Assembly: GCA_003170275.1 (NCBI GenBank)
Contig: PNAM01000036.1
Span: 159,895 to 223,894, forward strand
Length of the DNA stretch: 64,000 bases
Reading direction: 5' to 3'
Source: Myxococcales bacterium
Lineage (GTDB): Bacteria; Myxococcota_A; Polyangia; Palsa-1104
Within the stretch, counting starts at the first letter, position 1, and each line of letters opens with the position of its first letter. Positions 7,716 through 18,301 of the stretch are shown in pieces. The notes under the pieces were generated by a model. That model made no database searches. It was not told the origin of the DNA and saw nothing but the letters and a program-made list of their open reading frames with translations. Position numbers and translations under genes: made by a program.

Positions 7716-9557
7716 TCAGCGCACGCAGTTGCGGCCTTCGGACTTGGCGAAGTCGAGGCGGGCGGCGGCGCGAGCGATGGCGTGGGCGGGCGGCTCGTCG
7801 AGATCCACCTCCGCGATGCCGATCGAGATGGTGAGCGGGCCGACGCCGGCGAGCGCCAGCGCCTCGACCTCGCGACGCACGCGCTCGGCGACCACGTGCG
7901 CGCCGGGTGCGCCGACCCCGGGAAGCAGCAGGAGGAATTCTTCGCCGCCCCAACGCGCCGCCAGATCGCCGCCGCGCAGGGTCGCTTCCAGGAGCAGCGC
8001 GATCGCTTGCAGGACCGTGTCGCCGACGCGATTGCCGAGCGCTTCGTTGACGCGGCGGAAGTGGTCGAGGTCGATCATCGCGAGCGCGAGCGGCAGGCTG
8101 TCGCGGCGCGCGCGCGCCATCTCGCGGGCGATCGCCTCCTCGGCGGCGGTGCGGTTGGCGAGGTTGGTGAGGTGATCGGTGCGCGACAGCCGCTCCTTGG
8201 CGGTGGCGAGATCGACCTCGGCGGTGATGTCGGTGACTACGCTGAGCTGGCCGAGCCCGCCCGACAGCTGCACCGGCTTGATCACCCAGCGCACCACGCG
8301 GCGCACCGGCCGCTGCAGCTCGAGCTCCTCGCGCACCACGAACGGCCCGTGCGGCAGGATGTGGATCTTCTGCAGGTACTCGCTCGGATCATCGAACAGC
8401 CGCGCGTTGTCGCGGTTGAACTGCTCGAACGACGCGCCGACGATGCGCTCGAGCGAGCAGCCCAGCATCTCGGCCAGCGCGCGGTTGGCGAACATGATGT
8501 TGCGCGCCTCGTCGAGGAGCAGGATGCCGGAGTCGAGCTCGTCGAGCATGGCCTCGAGCTCGACCAGCGAGGTCATGGTGGCGTCCTCGTGCGCCGCCTC
8601 GAGCCGCAGCCGCTCGTCGGCGTTGCGGCGCAGCGCGTCCTGCCCTTCGAGCTCGCCGCTCAGGCGCCGGCCGAGCGCGACCAGCGCGTCGAGGTGCTCC
8701 TGGTGGAACGCGATGCGGCGCGCATGCATCAGGCACAGCGCGCCGATCTCGACGCCGCTCGAGGTCAAGAGCGGCGCGAGCGCCAGGCTGCGCACCCAGC
8801 CGCGCTTGACCAACGGGTGGGTCATGCGCGCCGGGCTGACCGCCGCGTCGGGAACCAGCTCGGGCGCGTGACCACGACGCTGGCCGAGCGATTGCGCCAC
8901 GCGCCAATCCTCGGCGGAGAGCTGACCGAGCGGATCACCCGGGTCACCGGCGTGCGCCTTCCACCAGCGCGGCTCGCGGATCCACAACATGGCCAGCGGC
9001 GCGTGAAAGGCCGCCGCCAGCTCGACCGCCAGCGCCTGCAGCGCCTCGTCGGGCAGCGTCTCGTCGAGCAGCACGCCCGGTCGGATCGCGGCCAGCCGCG
9101 CGTGGTCGATGCTCACCTCCGGCCCGACCCCGCTGACCTCGCGCTTGAGCGTGCGCGCGAGTGACAGCGCGCGCTTGATCGCCTGGAAGATGGTCTCCGG
9201 CGGGGCGTTGGTCGACAGCACCTCGGCGATGCCCAGCACCTCGCGCTCGTCCCAAGCGCGCGTGCGCAGCTCGAGGAAGCCGGAGATCACCACCGCCGGG
9301 GTCTGCTCTGCGCTCGCGTGCGCGCGCAGCTCGGTGATCAGCTCGAAGCCGTCCGCGCGCGGCAGCGACAGCTCGGTGATCAGCAGCGCCGGGACGCCGC
9401 GCGTACGCAAGGTGGTCTTGGCGGTCTCCCCGTCGCGCGCGTGGTTCGGCTCGAGCCCGAGCGCCACCGCAAAGCCGACGTAGCGCGCGGCGCGAGCCGG
9501 ATCGGGCTCCGCGATCAGCGCGTACGGCTTTCGCTTCTCCGCCATTCCGCGGACCAT
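7716..9557 (-). CDS. Diguanylate cyclase with pseudo-receiver, GAF-like and PAS domains
   Basis: A 613-residue soluble signalling protein. Residues about 10-130 form a CheY-like receiver in which the phosphoacceptor Asp is replaced by Glu (E62 in LLITELSLPRADGFEL) and the conserved Lys is absent, so it is probably not switched by normal phosphorylation. A GAF-like segment follows (about 180-310), then a PAS domain (about 340-450, SGILLLDEARNIMFANRALAEMLG region), then a C-terminal GGDEF domain. The active site GGEEF (537-541) is intact and an inhibitory I-site RGGD lies five residues before it (528-531). It should make cyclic di-GMP with product inhibition. A second in-frame ATG at 9545 is an alternative start. 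Confidence 0.9.
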   Translation of the reverse strand: MVRGMAEKRKPYALIAEPDPARAARYVGFAVALGLEPNHARDGETAKTTLRTRGVPALLITELSLPRADGFELITELRAHASAEQTPAVVISGFLELRTRAWDEREVLGIAEVLSTNAPPETIFQAIKRALSLARTLKREVSGVGPEVSIDHARLAAIRPGVLLDETLPDEALQALAVELAAAFHAPLAMLWIREPRWWKAHAGDPGDPLGQLSAEDWRVAQSLGQRRGHAPELVPDAAVSPARMTHPLVKRGWVRSLALAPLLTSSGVEIGALCLMHARRIAFHQEHLDALVALGRRLSGELEGQDALRRNADERLRLEAAHEDATMTSLVELEAMLDELDSGILLLDEARNIMFANRALAEMLGCSLERIVGASFEQFNRDNARLFDDPSEYLQKIHILPHGPFVVREELELQRPVRRVVRWVIKPVQLSGGLGQLSVVTDITAEVDLATAKERLSRTDHLTNLANRTAAEEAIAREMARARRDSLPLALAMIDLDHFRRVNEALGNRVGDTVLQAIALLLEATLRGGDLAARWGGEEFLLLLPGVGAPGAHVVAERVRREVEALALAGVGPLTISIGIAEVDLDEPPAHAIARAAARLDFAKSEGRNCVR

Positions 9558-9681
9558 ACTCTCTGCAGCGGCCGAACGACAACCCGGCAGCCGGGCGCCT
9601 GCTCCGGCGAACGATCATCGGGGCGCCCCTTGCGCGTCCGCGCCCGCGCACTATGGTAGCGACGATGCGACTCCTCGCGGA

Positions 9682-10599
9682 CTACACGCTCGGTTTGCTC
9701 ATCGTGATGTCACAATTGATCCGCATGCCGTTCTCCGAGCTGCGGCGCTTTCCCGACTGAAGAGGCCGTCTCCGGCGCTCGAGGAGCGCGTTGATCTCTC
9801 CGCCGAGGATCACGGTGAAGCCGCTCAGGTACAGCCAGGTCATCATGATCACGATCGCGCCCAACGCACCGTAGCTCTTGGCGTAGGAGTTGAAGTGCGT
9901 GACGTAGACGTTGAACACGAGCGACGCCGCCAGCCACAACAGCACCGCCGCGATCGCGCCCGGCGTGAGCAGGCGCCAGCGCCGCCCCCGGACGTTGGGT
10001 AGGAAGTAATAGGCGTTGGCGATCATGAACATGAGCGCGAAGATCACCACCGGCCAGCGCAGCCAGCGCCACAGCACCTCGAACGCCCCGCCGAGCCCGA
10101 GCTGGCTCCAGATCGTGTGCACCAGATCGGGGCCGACGATCAGGCCGATCGACGCGATCACCACCGACACCACCGCGGCCGTCGTGAACCACAAGGACAA
10201 GAGCTTCACCCTCCACCAGGCGCGGGTCTCCTTCACCTCGTAGGAGCGGTTGAGCGCGGTGATCAGCGCGCCGGTTCCGCCGGCCGCGGTCCAGAGCGCG
10301 CCGACCAGCGACGCCAACAACAGCCAGCCGTGCTGCCGGCCGACCAGCTCGCCCAGCACGCCGTCGAACAGGGTCGCTGCCGGCCCGGGCATCACCGCGT
10401 GCATCGTGCCCAGGAGCTGCCCGCGCAGGCCCTCGAGCGGCAGGTAGCCGATGATGGTCATGAGGAACATCGCGAAGGGAACGAGCGCGAGCAGCGACCA
10501 GTAGGCGAGCTGCGCGGCGAGATCAAGCGCCTGATTTTCCTGCGCTTCGGCGCCGAGCGCCTTCAGAAATCTCCACGCGCGTCCCATTCCATAGAACAT
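9682..10599 (-). CDS. YihY/virulence factor BrkB (RNase BN-like) family membrane protein
   Basis: A 305-residue inner-membrane protein with about six transmembrane helices. The order and motifs fit the YihY/BrkB family (formerly misnamed ribonuclease BN): LAAQLAYWSLLALVPFAMF near the start, GALITALNRSYEV, WRLLTPGAIAAVLLWL and the closing SYGALGAIVIMMTWLYLSG, GGEINALLE. The substrate or role is not known for most members; transport or lipid handling has been proposed. The C-terminal tail (about 30 residues, polar and basic) is longer than usual. The start at 10599 is one of two close ATGs (the other at 10587). It follows the PEGA kinase on the same strand, 43 bp downstream. Confidence 0.9.
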   Translation of the reverse strand: MFYGMGRAWRFLKALGAEAQENQALDLAAQLAYWSLLALVPFAMFLMTIIGYLPLEGLRGQLLGTMHAVMPGPAATLFDGVLGELVGRQHGWLLLASLVGALWTAAGGTGALITALNRSYEVKETRAWWRVKLLSLWFTTAAVVSVVIASIGLIVGPDLVHTIWSQLGLGGAFEVLWRWLRWPVVIFALMFMIANAYYFLPNVRGRRWRLLTPGAIAAVLLWLAASLVFNVYVTHFNSYAKSYGALGAIVIMMTWLYLSGFTVILGGEINALLERRRRPLQSGKRRSSENGMRINCDITMSKPSV

Positions 10600-10642
10600 A
10601 GGCGCGCGCGCGGCGCAGGCCAGGCCGACGCATGCCAGGCGA

Positions 10643-12556
<1,914 letters not shown>

Positions 12557-12625
12557 ACCATCTATAAGAGGTGCGATTGACCGGCGGATCAATGAGATGA
12601 ATATTCGGTAATCTGGCTGCCGGTA

Positions 12626-14020
12626 TTATTTCCAGGCGGTGTCGGCGGCCAACGGGGTCTGGCACTCAGCGAGTACGTGAGTCGCAAATCCCACGGCCGC
12701 GCCGGCGTAGGCCCAGCAAACACACTCCACGGTGACCCGAGCGGTAAGGGGGCCAGTCCGTCTGCGAGTGCAATAGACCGAACCGGTGTCGATGATGCTA
12801 TCGGCGTCAGTCGCGCCGCCCAGGTTGTAGGCGCCGCCTGCGTCCTTCGCGAGTTGGAGCGTGTAGGTGTTCAAGGCGACGCAGTCGTAGAAGCTGTGGG
12901 TGAAGCCGTCGGAGTGTTGTGCCTGACAGGCCCCGGCGGGGCAGCAGCCGTTCATGGTGTCCATGCGATCGACGCCGGCGCATTCGCAGCCGGTCGCGTC
13001 GGCCGCGTCGCAGTTGAAGAAGCCCGCGGTGCAGCTCTGCACCTGGCAGGTGCCGCTCGGGCACTTCGGCGTCGCGTGCATCAGGCTGCAGACGTTGGTG
13101 CAGGTCCCGCAGTGCGCGATGTCGAAGACGTTGGTCTCGCAGCCGTCGTCGGCGGCGGGCGCGATCGGCTGGTTGCAGTCGCCGTGACCCGCCACGCACT
13201 GCGGCTTGCACAGCCCGCCGGTGCACGCGGCCGCCGAGACGTTGGTGCTCGCGCAGGTGCGGCCGCACGCGCCGCAGCTCGCCAGATCTTGCGTGGTGTC
13301 GAGGCACAGGTTCGAGCAACACTGAAGCGAGCCGGCGCACGGGCTGCCCGCCGCCACGTCGCAGCCGTCGACGCACGCGCCGCTCGGGCTGCAGCGCTTG
13401 CCGGCCGGGCAATCCGCCGGCAGCAGGCACTCGACGCAGCGGTGCTGCGTGACGTCGCATTTGCTCGCGCCGGGGGCGTTGCAATCGGCGGGCACCTTGC
13501 AGCCGTTGGCGCAGTTGCCGTCGACGCCGCAGTATTGGCCGGTCGGGCAGTCGTCGGGAACGGTCGTGCAGGCGCACGGCCCCCCGTCGCACATCGGCGG
13601 CGGCGGCATCGACAGATCGGGCGCCTCGGCGAGCGTCAGGTTGAAGCACGCGCTCGAGTCCGCTTCGAGCTTGGCTTCGGTGCACGCCGAGCCGAGCAGC
13701 TGCGTCGCGCCGGTGTCGGCGAACGCGCTCAGGAGCAGCGCGTGCTGGCCGGCGGGGATGTCGAGCATGATCGGCTGCCCGCCTGCGACCTCCTTCGACA
13801 GCGTCGGCGGCGGCGAGCCGGGGGTGACCGTCGCGCCGGCGCAGTGCACGTCGCTCGAGTAGACGTCGAGCCGCAGCAGCGCCGCGCGTCCGACCAGCTC
13901 GCTCGGCGGGCTCATCGTCATGCACGGCGCCGCCGGCTGCTTACACCCTGCCGCGATGGCGCCGATGGCGCCGATGGCGATCATCCCGAGGAGCAGGCGC
14001 GCGCGCAGGCCGGTTTGCAT
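12626..14020 (-). CDS. Cysteine-rich lipoprotein
   Basis: A 464-residue secreted lipoprotein. The signal peptide ends in the lipobox IAAGC (C26), with K at +2. The mature part starts with a beta-rich domain of about 110 residues and then a long cysteine-rich region with EB/Dickkopf-like knots such as CPTGQYCGVDGNCANGC and CPAGKRCSPSGACVDGC. A myxobacterial-type repeat, CNxxxxxxxDGCETN with CGTCTNVC, follows. The disulfide-rich middle suggests an adhesive or protective surface protein. The last about 110 residues form a separate domain (TYTLQLAKDAGG to the end). No enzymatic motif is seen. It lies about 70 bp downstream of the kinase start, on the same strand but not obviously in one operon. 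Confidence 0.85.
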   Translation of the reverse strand: MQTGLRARLLLGMIAIGAIGAIAAGCKQPAAPCMTMSPPSELVGRAALLRLDVYSSDVHCAGATVTPGSPPPTLSKEVAGGQPIMLDIPAGQHALLLSAFADTGATQLLGSACTEAKLEADSSACFNLTLAEAPDLSMPPPPMCDGGPCACTTVPDDCPTGQYCGVDGNCANGCKVPADCNAPGASKCDVTQHRCVECLLPADCPAGKRCSPSGACVDGCDVAAGSPCAGSLQCCSNLCLDTTQDLASCGACGRTCASTNVSAAACTGGLCKPQCVAGHGDCNQPIAPAADDGCETNVFDIAHCGTCTNVCSLMHATPKCPSGTCQVQSCTAGFFNCDAADATGCECAGVDRMDTMNGCCPAGACQAQHSDGFTHSFYDCVALNTYTLQLAKDAGGAYNLGGATDADSIIDTGSVYCTRRRTGPLTARVTVECVCWAYAGAAVGFATHVLAECQTPLAADTAWK

Positions 14021-14029
14021 CTCCGGCGA

Positions 14030-14058
14030 TTGTAGGTGGCGCGCGGTTCTCGTACAAT
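14030..14058 (+). promoter_or_regulatory. Sigma-70-like promoter for the TPR protein
   Basis: TTGTAG (14030-14035) and TACAAT (14053-14058) are separated by exactly 17 bp. The -10 box matches consensus in five of six positions and the -35 in three. Transcription would start near 14065, which places the ATG at 14057 inside the promoter and points to the ATG at 14075 as the true start of the next gene. Confidence 0.45.
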
Positions 14059-14074
14059 GACCTCGGATTTTCGT

Positions 14075-14896
14075 ATGCTCGCTCGCGCCATCGCCTTGCT
14101 GCTAGCCCTGTCGCTCGCCTTGCCGTCGACGGCGCGCGCGGAGATCGACAGCCCGCTGGTGAAGAAGGGGCTGGCCGCCTACGCGGAGCTCGACTACGCG
14201 CGCGCGATCGCGCTGCTCGAGCAGGCGCGCAACGAATCGCTCACGCGCGAGGAGAAGATCGTCACCTATCAGACGCTCGGCCTGGCGCAGGTCGGGCTCG
14301 GCCACACCGTCGAGGCGCAGGCGGCGTTCGGGCATCTGTTGCGGATCGATCCGTCGTTCCAGCTCGATCGCTCGGTGGCGCCCAAGGTGCGCGCGCTGTT
14401 CGAAGAGGCCAAGGCGCAGGTGGCCACCTCGGGACGCGGCGTTGGCTCTTCGTTGCCGTCGGTGGCGGTGACGCTCGAGCCGGCCGCGCCGCACGAAGGC
14501 CGACCGATCACCATCCGCGCGACCTACGCGGGCGGCGTGGCGCAGAAGATGGCCGTGTATCACCGCACCGCCGGACAGCCGTCGTTCTCGCGCCTCCTGG
14601 TTCCCGGCAACGCCGATGGGCGGTTCGAGGCCAACATTCCCGGGCTCGCCGTGCAACCGCCGCTACTCGAATATCACGTGGCGCTGCTCGACGAGAGCGG
14701 CGCCGCGGTAGCCAGCGCGGGCACGCTCGGCCAGCCGCTCACCGTCGCGATCGAGCGCAAGAAGCGGCCGATCTACACGCGTGGGTGGTTCTGGGGCGTG
14801 ATCGGCGGAGTGGCCGCAGCCGGCGCGATCGCCGCGACGCTGGCGGTGGTTCTACCTCGCACAGGCAACACCAGCGTCACCGTCAACCCACAATAG
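14075..14896 (+). CDS. Exported TPR-like protein with C-terminal membrane anchor
   Basis: A 273-residue envelope protein. From ATG 14075 it has a classical signal peptide (LARAIALLLALSLALPSTARA, cleavage after ARA). Residues about 25-115 form two TPR-like helical repeats (GLAAYAELDYARAIALLEQA; TLGLAQVGLGHTVEAQAAF), a protein-interaction module. A beta-rich Ig-like domain follows, and a C-terminal transmembrane helix (WFWGVIGGVAAAGAIAATLA) anchors it. Such proteins, with TPR plus a trailing membrane helix, are common in Myxococcota next to Ser/Thr kinases; the function is unknown. An earlier ATG at 14057 would lie inside the promoter -10 box and adds residues that disturb the signal peptide, so it is rejected. 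Confidence 0.72.
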   Translation: MLARAIALLLALSLALPSTARAEIDSPLVKKGLAAYAELDYARAIALLEQARNESLTREEKIVTYQTLGLAQVGLGHTVEAQAAFGHLLRIDPSFQLDRSVAPKVRALFEEAKAQVATSGRGVGSSLPSVAVTLEPAAPHEGRPITIRATYAGGVAQKMAVYHRTAGQPSFSRLLVPGNADGRFEANIPGLAVQPPLLEYHVALLDESGAAVASAGTLGQPLTVAIERKKRPIYTRGWFWGVIGGVAAAGAIAATLAVVLPRTGNTSVTVNPQ

Positions 14897-14926
14897 CGCT
14901 CACCGAATTCCGGAGGCTTTTCTGGC

Positions 14927-14945
14927 ATTCGACGAGTGGTCGAAT
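14927..14945. other. Stem-loop between the TPR gene and the DUF4382 lipoprotein gene
   Basis: A perfect 7-bp inverted repeat, ATTCGAC and GTCGAAT, with a 5-nt loop, lies 30 bp after the TPR gene stop. No T-run follows, so it is not a clear intrinsic terminator. The rest of the 204-bp gap (14897-15100) holds no gene I can support. Confidence 0.35.
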
Positions 14946-15100
14946 CTCACGCGCCGCAGCAATGCGCTGGCGCGTACCAACCTAACTTCCAAACCGCGTT
15001 ACGCCCGTACGCTCCGTTGCAAATCAGATCGGCCGAAACTTGGCCGGGCGGTTGCACTTCGACCTACCTCGTAACCAACTGTGAGGGGGCTGGAGGAACC

Positions 15101-15979
15101 ATGAGACATGCACCGCAAAAGACTCCGGCCTGGTACGTGGCAGCATTCGCTCTGGCGTTGGTGGGTTGCGATCAGTCGCAGCCCGGTGGTCCGATCGAGC
15201 TCGCGCTGAGCGGCACGCCGACCTACCAGATCCAGAATCAGCAGACCGGCGGCAACAACGGAACCGGCGTGGTCTCGATCGTCGTGATTGTGAACGAGAT
15301 CGACGCTCACGTCGGTGGCGCCTGGGTGCCGTTGACCAAGGTGCCGAAGACCATCGATCTGAGCAAGCTCGACAACACCACCTCGACCAGCCTCGGCTTC
15401 ACGACGCTGCCGGCGGGTCACATCGACCAGCTGCGCTTCCTGCTCGACGAGATCGGCGACTACGTGGTGCTCAAGGACGGCACCAAGAAGCCGCTCGAGG
15501 TTCCGGCCAACGGCATCGTCAAGGTCGACGGCAAGCTCGACGTCGATCCGTGCGCCGCGGGCGTGGTGATCGTCGACTTCGATCCGGGCCTGAAGACCGA
15601 GGACGAGCCGGGCCGCCGCGAGTACGAGCTGCTGCCGGTCGCCAAGATCAAGACCGTCAAGACGCTCGGCAGCTGCACCGGCTCCGACGCGGGCAACCCC
15701 AAGCCCGACGCGGGCTCGACGCCGGACGCGGGCGGCTCGTGCGCGGGCGTGCTGTGCGGCGCCGGCGAGGTGTGCCAGGGCGGCCAGTGCGTGGCCGACC
15801 CGTGCAACAACGTGCTGTGCGGCGCCAACGAGATGTGCGTCGCCGGCAAGTGCGTCGTCAAGGATCCGTGCGCCGGCGTCACCTGCGGCGCGGGCGAGAC
15901 CTGCTCGAACGGCACCTGCATCGCCGCGCCCCCCGCCGACATGGGCTCGTCCCACGACGGCGCCAGCTGCCACCACTAA
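15101..15979 (+). CDS. DUF4382 lipoprotein with three cysteine-rich repeats
   Basis: A 292-residue lipoprotein. A perfect-looking ribosome-binding site, GGAGG, stands at 15092-15096 before ATG 15101. The lipobox is LVGC (C23). Residues about 30-185 match the DUF4382 type of beta-sandwich domain (SIVVIVNEIDAHVGGAWVPL; LPAGHIDQLRFLLDE), probably extracellular. An Asp-Ala-Gly-rich linker follows (DAGNPKPDAGSTPDAGGS), then three tandem repeats of about 20 residues with the pattern C-x3-L/T-C-G-A-x-E-x-C-x2-G-x-C. These repeats look disulfide-bonded. No catalytic residues are seen; a surface or periplasmic binding role is likely. Confidence 0.85.
   Translation: MRHAPQKTPAWYVAAFALALVGCDQSQPGGPIELALSGTPTYQIQNQQTGGNNGTGVVSIVVIVNEIDAHVGGAWVPLTKVPKTIDLSKLDNTTSTSLGFTTLPAGHIDQLRFLLDEIGDYVVLKDGTKKPLEVPANGIVKVDGKLDVDPCAAGVVIVDFDPGLKTEDEPGRREYELLPVAKIKTVKTLGSCTGSDAGNPKPDAGSTPDAGGSCAGVLCGAGEVCQGGQCVADPCNNVLCGANEMCVAGKCVVKDPCAGVTCGAGETCSNGTCIAAPPADMGSSHDGASCHH
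15740..15928 (+). repeat. Three tandem cysteine-rich repeats inside the DUF4382 lipoprotein gene
   Basis: Three in-frame copies of a roughly 63-bp unit encode C-x3-(L/T)CGAxExCxxGxC modules (CAGVLCGAGEVC, CNNVLCGANEMC, CAGVTCGAGETC). The copies are similar but not identical, so they are probably old duplications within the gene. Confidence 0.7.
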
Positions 15980-15994
15980 TCCACTACCAATCCA

Positions 15995-17206
15995 CTACAA
16001 CGCGAAACCGACCAGCAGCGCGCCGCTCGGAACTTGATCCGCGCTGGAGCTGGCGACGTGGCTGCCGGTGCCCTTGAACGTCAGGCCGATGCGCGTGTAG
16101 TTGGCTTCGAGGCGCAGCGTGAGCCAGCGGATGGGAAGGAAGGTGAGGCCGCCGCCGACGTCGATGCCCCACGCGCTGGCGCGGCCGTAGCCGGGCTGTT
16201 CGGTGATGTCGCCGGCACCGACGGGGGCGAGATAGGAGAAGTGGATCGAGGCGAGGATCCACGGGGCGCCGAGCGTGCGGTCCCAGCTCAGGCCGAGGCG
16301 CACCATGTCGTAGGTCACGTTGGGGACCCCGTCGATGGGCGCGTCGAGATCGAACGAGAGGCTCTCGAAGCCGGTCTCCACCTGCAGGTAGCCGGCGACG
16401 GCGTGATGGCCGAGCGGGACGCGGCCGGCGAGCAGCACGTTCCAGCGGTCCCCGTGCGCGGTCGAGCCGAACGCGTGCTCGTAGGAGGCGAGCACGCCGA
16501 ACGAGGCGACCACCGGGTGCGCGGCGGCGAACGTCGACGAGAGCGCGAACGGAAACAGCGCCGCGGCGACGCGCAGGCCAGCCAGCGTGCCCGAGTCGTA
16601 GCTGGTGGTGGTGCCCTGGAACGCGATCGTTCGGTTGAGCAGCGACGGGCCCAGGCTCACGGTCAGGCCCGCCACCGGCCGCTCGCGCGCGGCCAGATCG
16701 CGCCGGATCGATGGCTCGCCGTCGTCGCCGCCGCCGTTCGCCGCGTCTCCGTCGGCGATCGCGCTGCCGCGCGAGGCGCTGGTGCGCTCGAGCGCGCGCA
16801 CCAGATCGGCCACCACCCGATCGCGCAGCGCGGCGCGGGTGGTGATCTCGTAACGCCCGCGCGCCACCACGCGACCGGTCGCGCCTTCGCGGACCGCGAC
16901 CAGGATGCGGCGCGCGCGCCCGTTGCCGACGATCGAAGCGCCGATCACCGCGTCGACGTGCAGCCGCGTCGCGACCGCCTGCACCTCGGCTTCCGACGCG
17001 CCCTGCTTGCCCATCTTCGCTGCCTGCGCGCGGTAGACGTCGCCCGACACCACCTCGTAGAGATCGCCGAGGTCCCGCTCGAGCTCGCCGGCGAGCTTGC
17101 TGCCGCCTGGCCCGCTCACGCCGAGCAGCGTCACGGTTCTCGCCGCGCCGTGCGCTTCGGCCGAGGCCAGCGCGACGATGGCGAACGCCGCCCAGTAGCG
17201 CTTCAT
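15995..17206 (-). CDS. Exported outer-membrane barrel protein with N-terminal periplasmic domain
   Basis: A 403-residue envelope protein. ATG 17206 gives a signal peptide (MKRYWAAFAIVALASAEAHGA). The next about 130 residues are an alpha/beta domain of the kind that precedes barrels in Myxococcota, resembling the N-terminal part of TolB/CsgG-like proteins (VDAVIGASIVGNGRARRILVAV). After a Gly/Asp-rich linker, residues about 185-403 show alternating amphipathic strands (YDMVRLGLSWDRTLG; LTLRLEANYTRIGLTF) ending in GALLVGFAL, with the terminal hydrophobic residue usual for outer-membrane barrels. I do not recognise a named family. It is divergent from the uspA-like gene, about 64 bp between starts. 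Confidence 0.7.
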   Translation of the reverse strand: MKRYWAAFAIVALASAEAHGAARTVTLLGVSGPGGSKLAGELERDLGDLYEVVSGDVYRAQAAKMGKQGASEAEVQAVATRLHVDAVIGASIVGNGRARRILVAVREGATGRVVARGRYEITTRAALRDRVVADLVRALERTSASRGSAIADGDAANGGGDDGEPSIRRDLAARERPVAGLTVSLGPSLLNRTIAFQGTTTSYDSGTLAGLRVAAALFPFALSSTFAAAHPVVASFGVLASYEHAFGSTAHGDRWNVLLAGRVPLGHHAVAGYLQVETGFESLSFDLDAPIDGVPNVTYDMVRLGLSWDRTLGAPWILASIHFSYLAPVGAGDITEQPGYGRASAWGIDVGGGLTFLPIRWLTLRLEANYTRIGLTFKGTGSHVASSSADQVPSGALLVGFAL

Positions 17207-17270
17207 GGGTCGCACGCTAGCACCGCCGCGCATCCCGTTTCAACACAGTCAGTGATACCATCCGCCTCCG

Positions 17271-17699
17271 ATGAAACGACTCCTGGTCGCAGTGGACGGT
17301 TCGCCTGGGCAGCGCCTGGTGATCGAGGCGGCGGTGAAGCTGGCGCGGGCGGCCGGTGGTGAGGTGGTGCTGTTTCGCGCCGTCGGGATTCCGGTCGAGC
17401 TGCCGCCGGGCGCGCTGGCCGCGTCGCCCGACGAGGTGGGCGGGCTGCTCCTCGAGCACGCCAAGGCCGACCTCAACGCGCTGGTCGCGCAGCTGCCGCG
17501 CGAGCTCGGGCCGCGCGCGCGCGTCGATCTGGGCGTGGCCTGGCGCGCGATCTGCGAAGCGGCGCGCGTGGAGCAGGCCGATCTGATCGTGATCGGCTCG
17601 CACGGCTTCGGCGGCCTCGATCGCCTGCTCGGCACCACCGCCGCCAAGGTCGTCAACCACGCCGATCAGTCGGTCTACGTCGTCCGTCCCTCGAGCTGA
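17271..17699 (+). CDS. Universal stress protein (UspA family)
   Basis: A 142-residue single-domain Usp, the usual length. The family opens with KRLLVAVDGSPGQRLVIEAA and closes with the nucleotide-binding segment IVIGSHGFGGLDRLLGTTA. The G-x2-G-x(8)-G-T spacing is one residue shorter than the common G-x2-G-x9-G-S/T ATP-binding form, so ATP binding is probable but not certain. The protein would act in the cytosol during stress or starvation. Its stop lies 25 bp inside the 3' end of the convergent M23 peptidase gene, so the two messages overlap. Confidence 0.92.
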   Translation: MKRLLVAVDGSPGQRLVIEAAVKLARAAGGEVVLFRAVGIPVELPPGALAASPDEVGGLLLEHAKADLNALVAQLPRELGPRARVDLGVAWRAICEAARVEQADLIVIGSHGFGGLDRLLGTTAAKVVNHADQSVYVVRPSS

Positions 17700-18241
17700 G
17701 CCATGCGGCCGCGCCCGCGCAACAGCGGGGTGGGATCGACCGCGCGGAACGCATGCGTCGCCGGGTACATGCCGAAGTGCAGGTGCGGTGGGGTCTTGGC
17801 GGCGTTGCCGGTGTTGCCCACGTACCCGAGCACGGTGCCGCGCGCCACCCGCTGCCCGGGGCCGAGCCCCTCCGCAAAGCGCGACAGGTGCGCATAGTAG
17901 TAGAGGCTCATGCCCTCGCCGGCGACCCACACCACGTTGCCGCCCAGGCGGTTCTGCCCGACCTTGAACACCTCGCCCGCGGTGGCGGCGAGCACCGGCG
18001 TGCCCCGGGGCGCGAAGATGTCGATGCCCTCGTGGTGTCGGTGCTCGGAGCGCGGCGCGCCCCAGCTCGAGGTCAGCGACAGCGGCTCCACCCCGGCGAC
18101 CGGCACCGCCACCTCCGCCGGCGCCGGCGCGTAGACGAACAGCGCGCGTCCGATCGGGCTCGACAGCATGACCGCGCTGGCGAGCAGCGTCAGCCCGAAC
18201 AGCACGCAGCCCGCGATCTTCAGCCGCCGCATCATCCTCAT
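17675..18241 (-). CDS. M23 family zinc peptidase (LytM-type)
   Basis: A 188-residue membrane-anchored peptidoglycan endopeptidase. An uncleaved signal anchor (KIAGCVLFGLTLLASAVML) is followed by a compact LytM domain. The zinc ligands are complete: H70 and D74 in HHEGIDIFAP and H155 in PPHLHFG, with H153 as the catalytic partner. It likely cuts peptide cross-links during cell-wall remodelling; the lack of any binding domain makes it a minimal enzyme. Three ATGs lie close together (18241, 18235, 18232). A TATAAT-like element overlaps the first ATG, so the true start could be one of the later two. Its 3' end overlaps the uspA-like gene on the other strand. Confidence 0.9.
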   Translation of the reverse strand: MRMMRRLKIAGCVLFGLTLLASAVMLSSPIGRALFVYAPAPAEVAVPVAGVEPLSLTSSWGAPRSEHRHHEGIDIFAPRGTPVLAATAGEVFKVGQNRLGGNVVWVAGEGMSLYYYAHLSRFAEGLGPGQRVARGTVLGYVGNTGNAAKTPPHLHFGMYPATHAFRAVDPTPLLRGRGRMAQLEGRTT

Positions 18242-18301
18242 TATACGGCAGCGTGGCGGCCGGCGCTTCCCTCCGGCCCGGCGCGCGAGTACCTTCGGGC
18301 C

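Noticed and set aside
14927..14945. Intrinsic terminator after the TPR gene.
   Set aside because: The stem is only 7 bp and no T-run follows, so it is listed only as a stem-loop of unknown role.
15740..15928. CRISPR-like or mobile repeats.
   Set aside because: The repeats are in frame, encode cysteine-rich modules and have no spacers.
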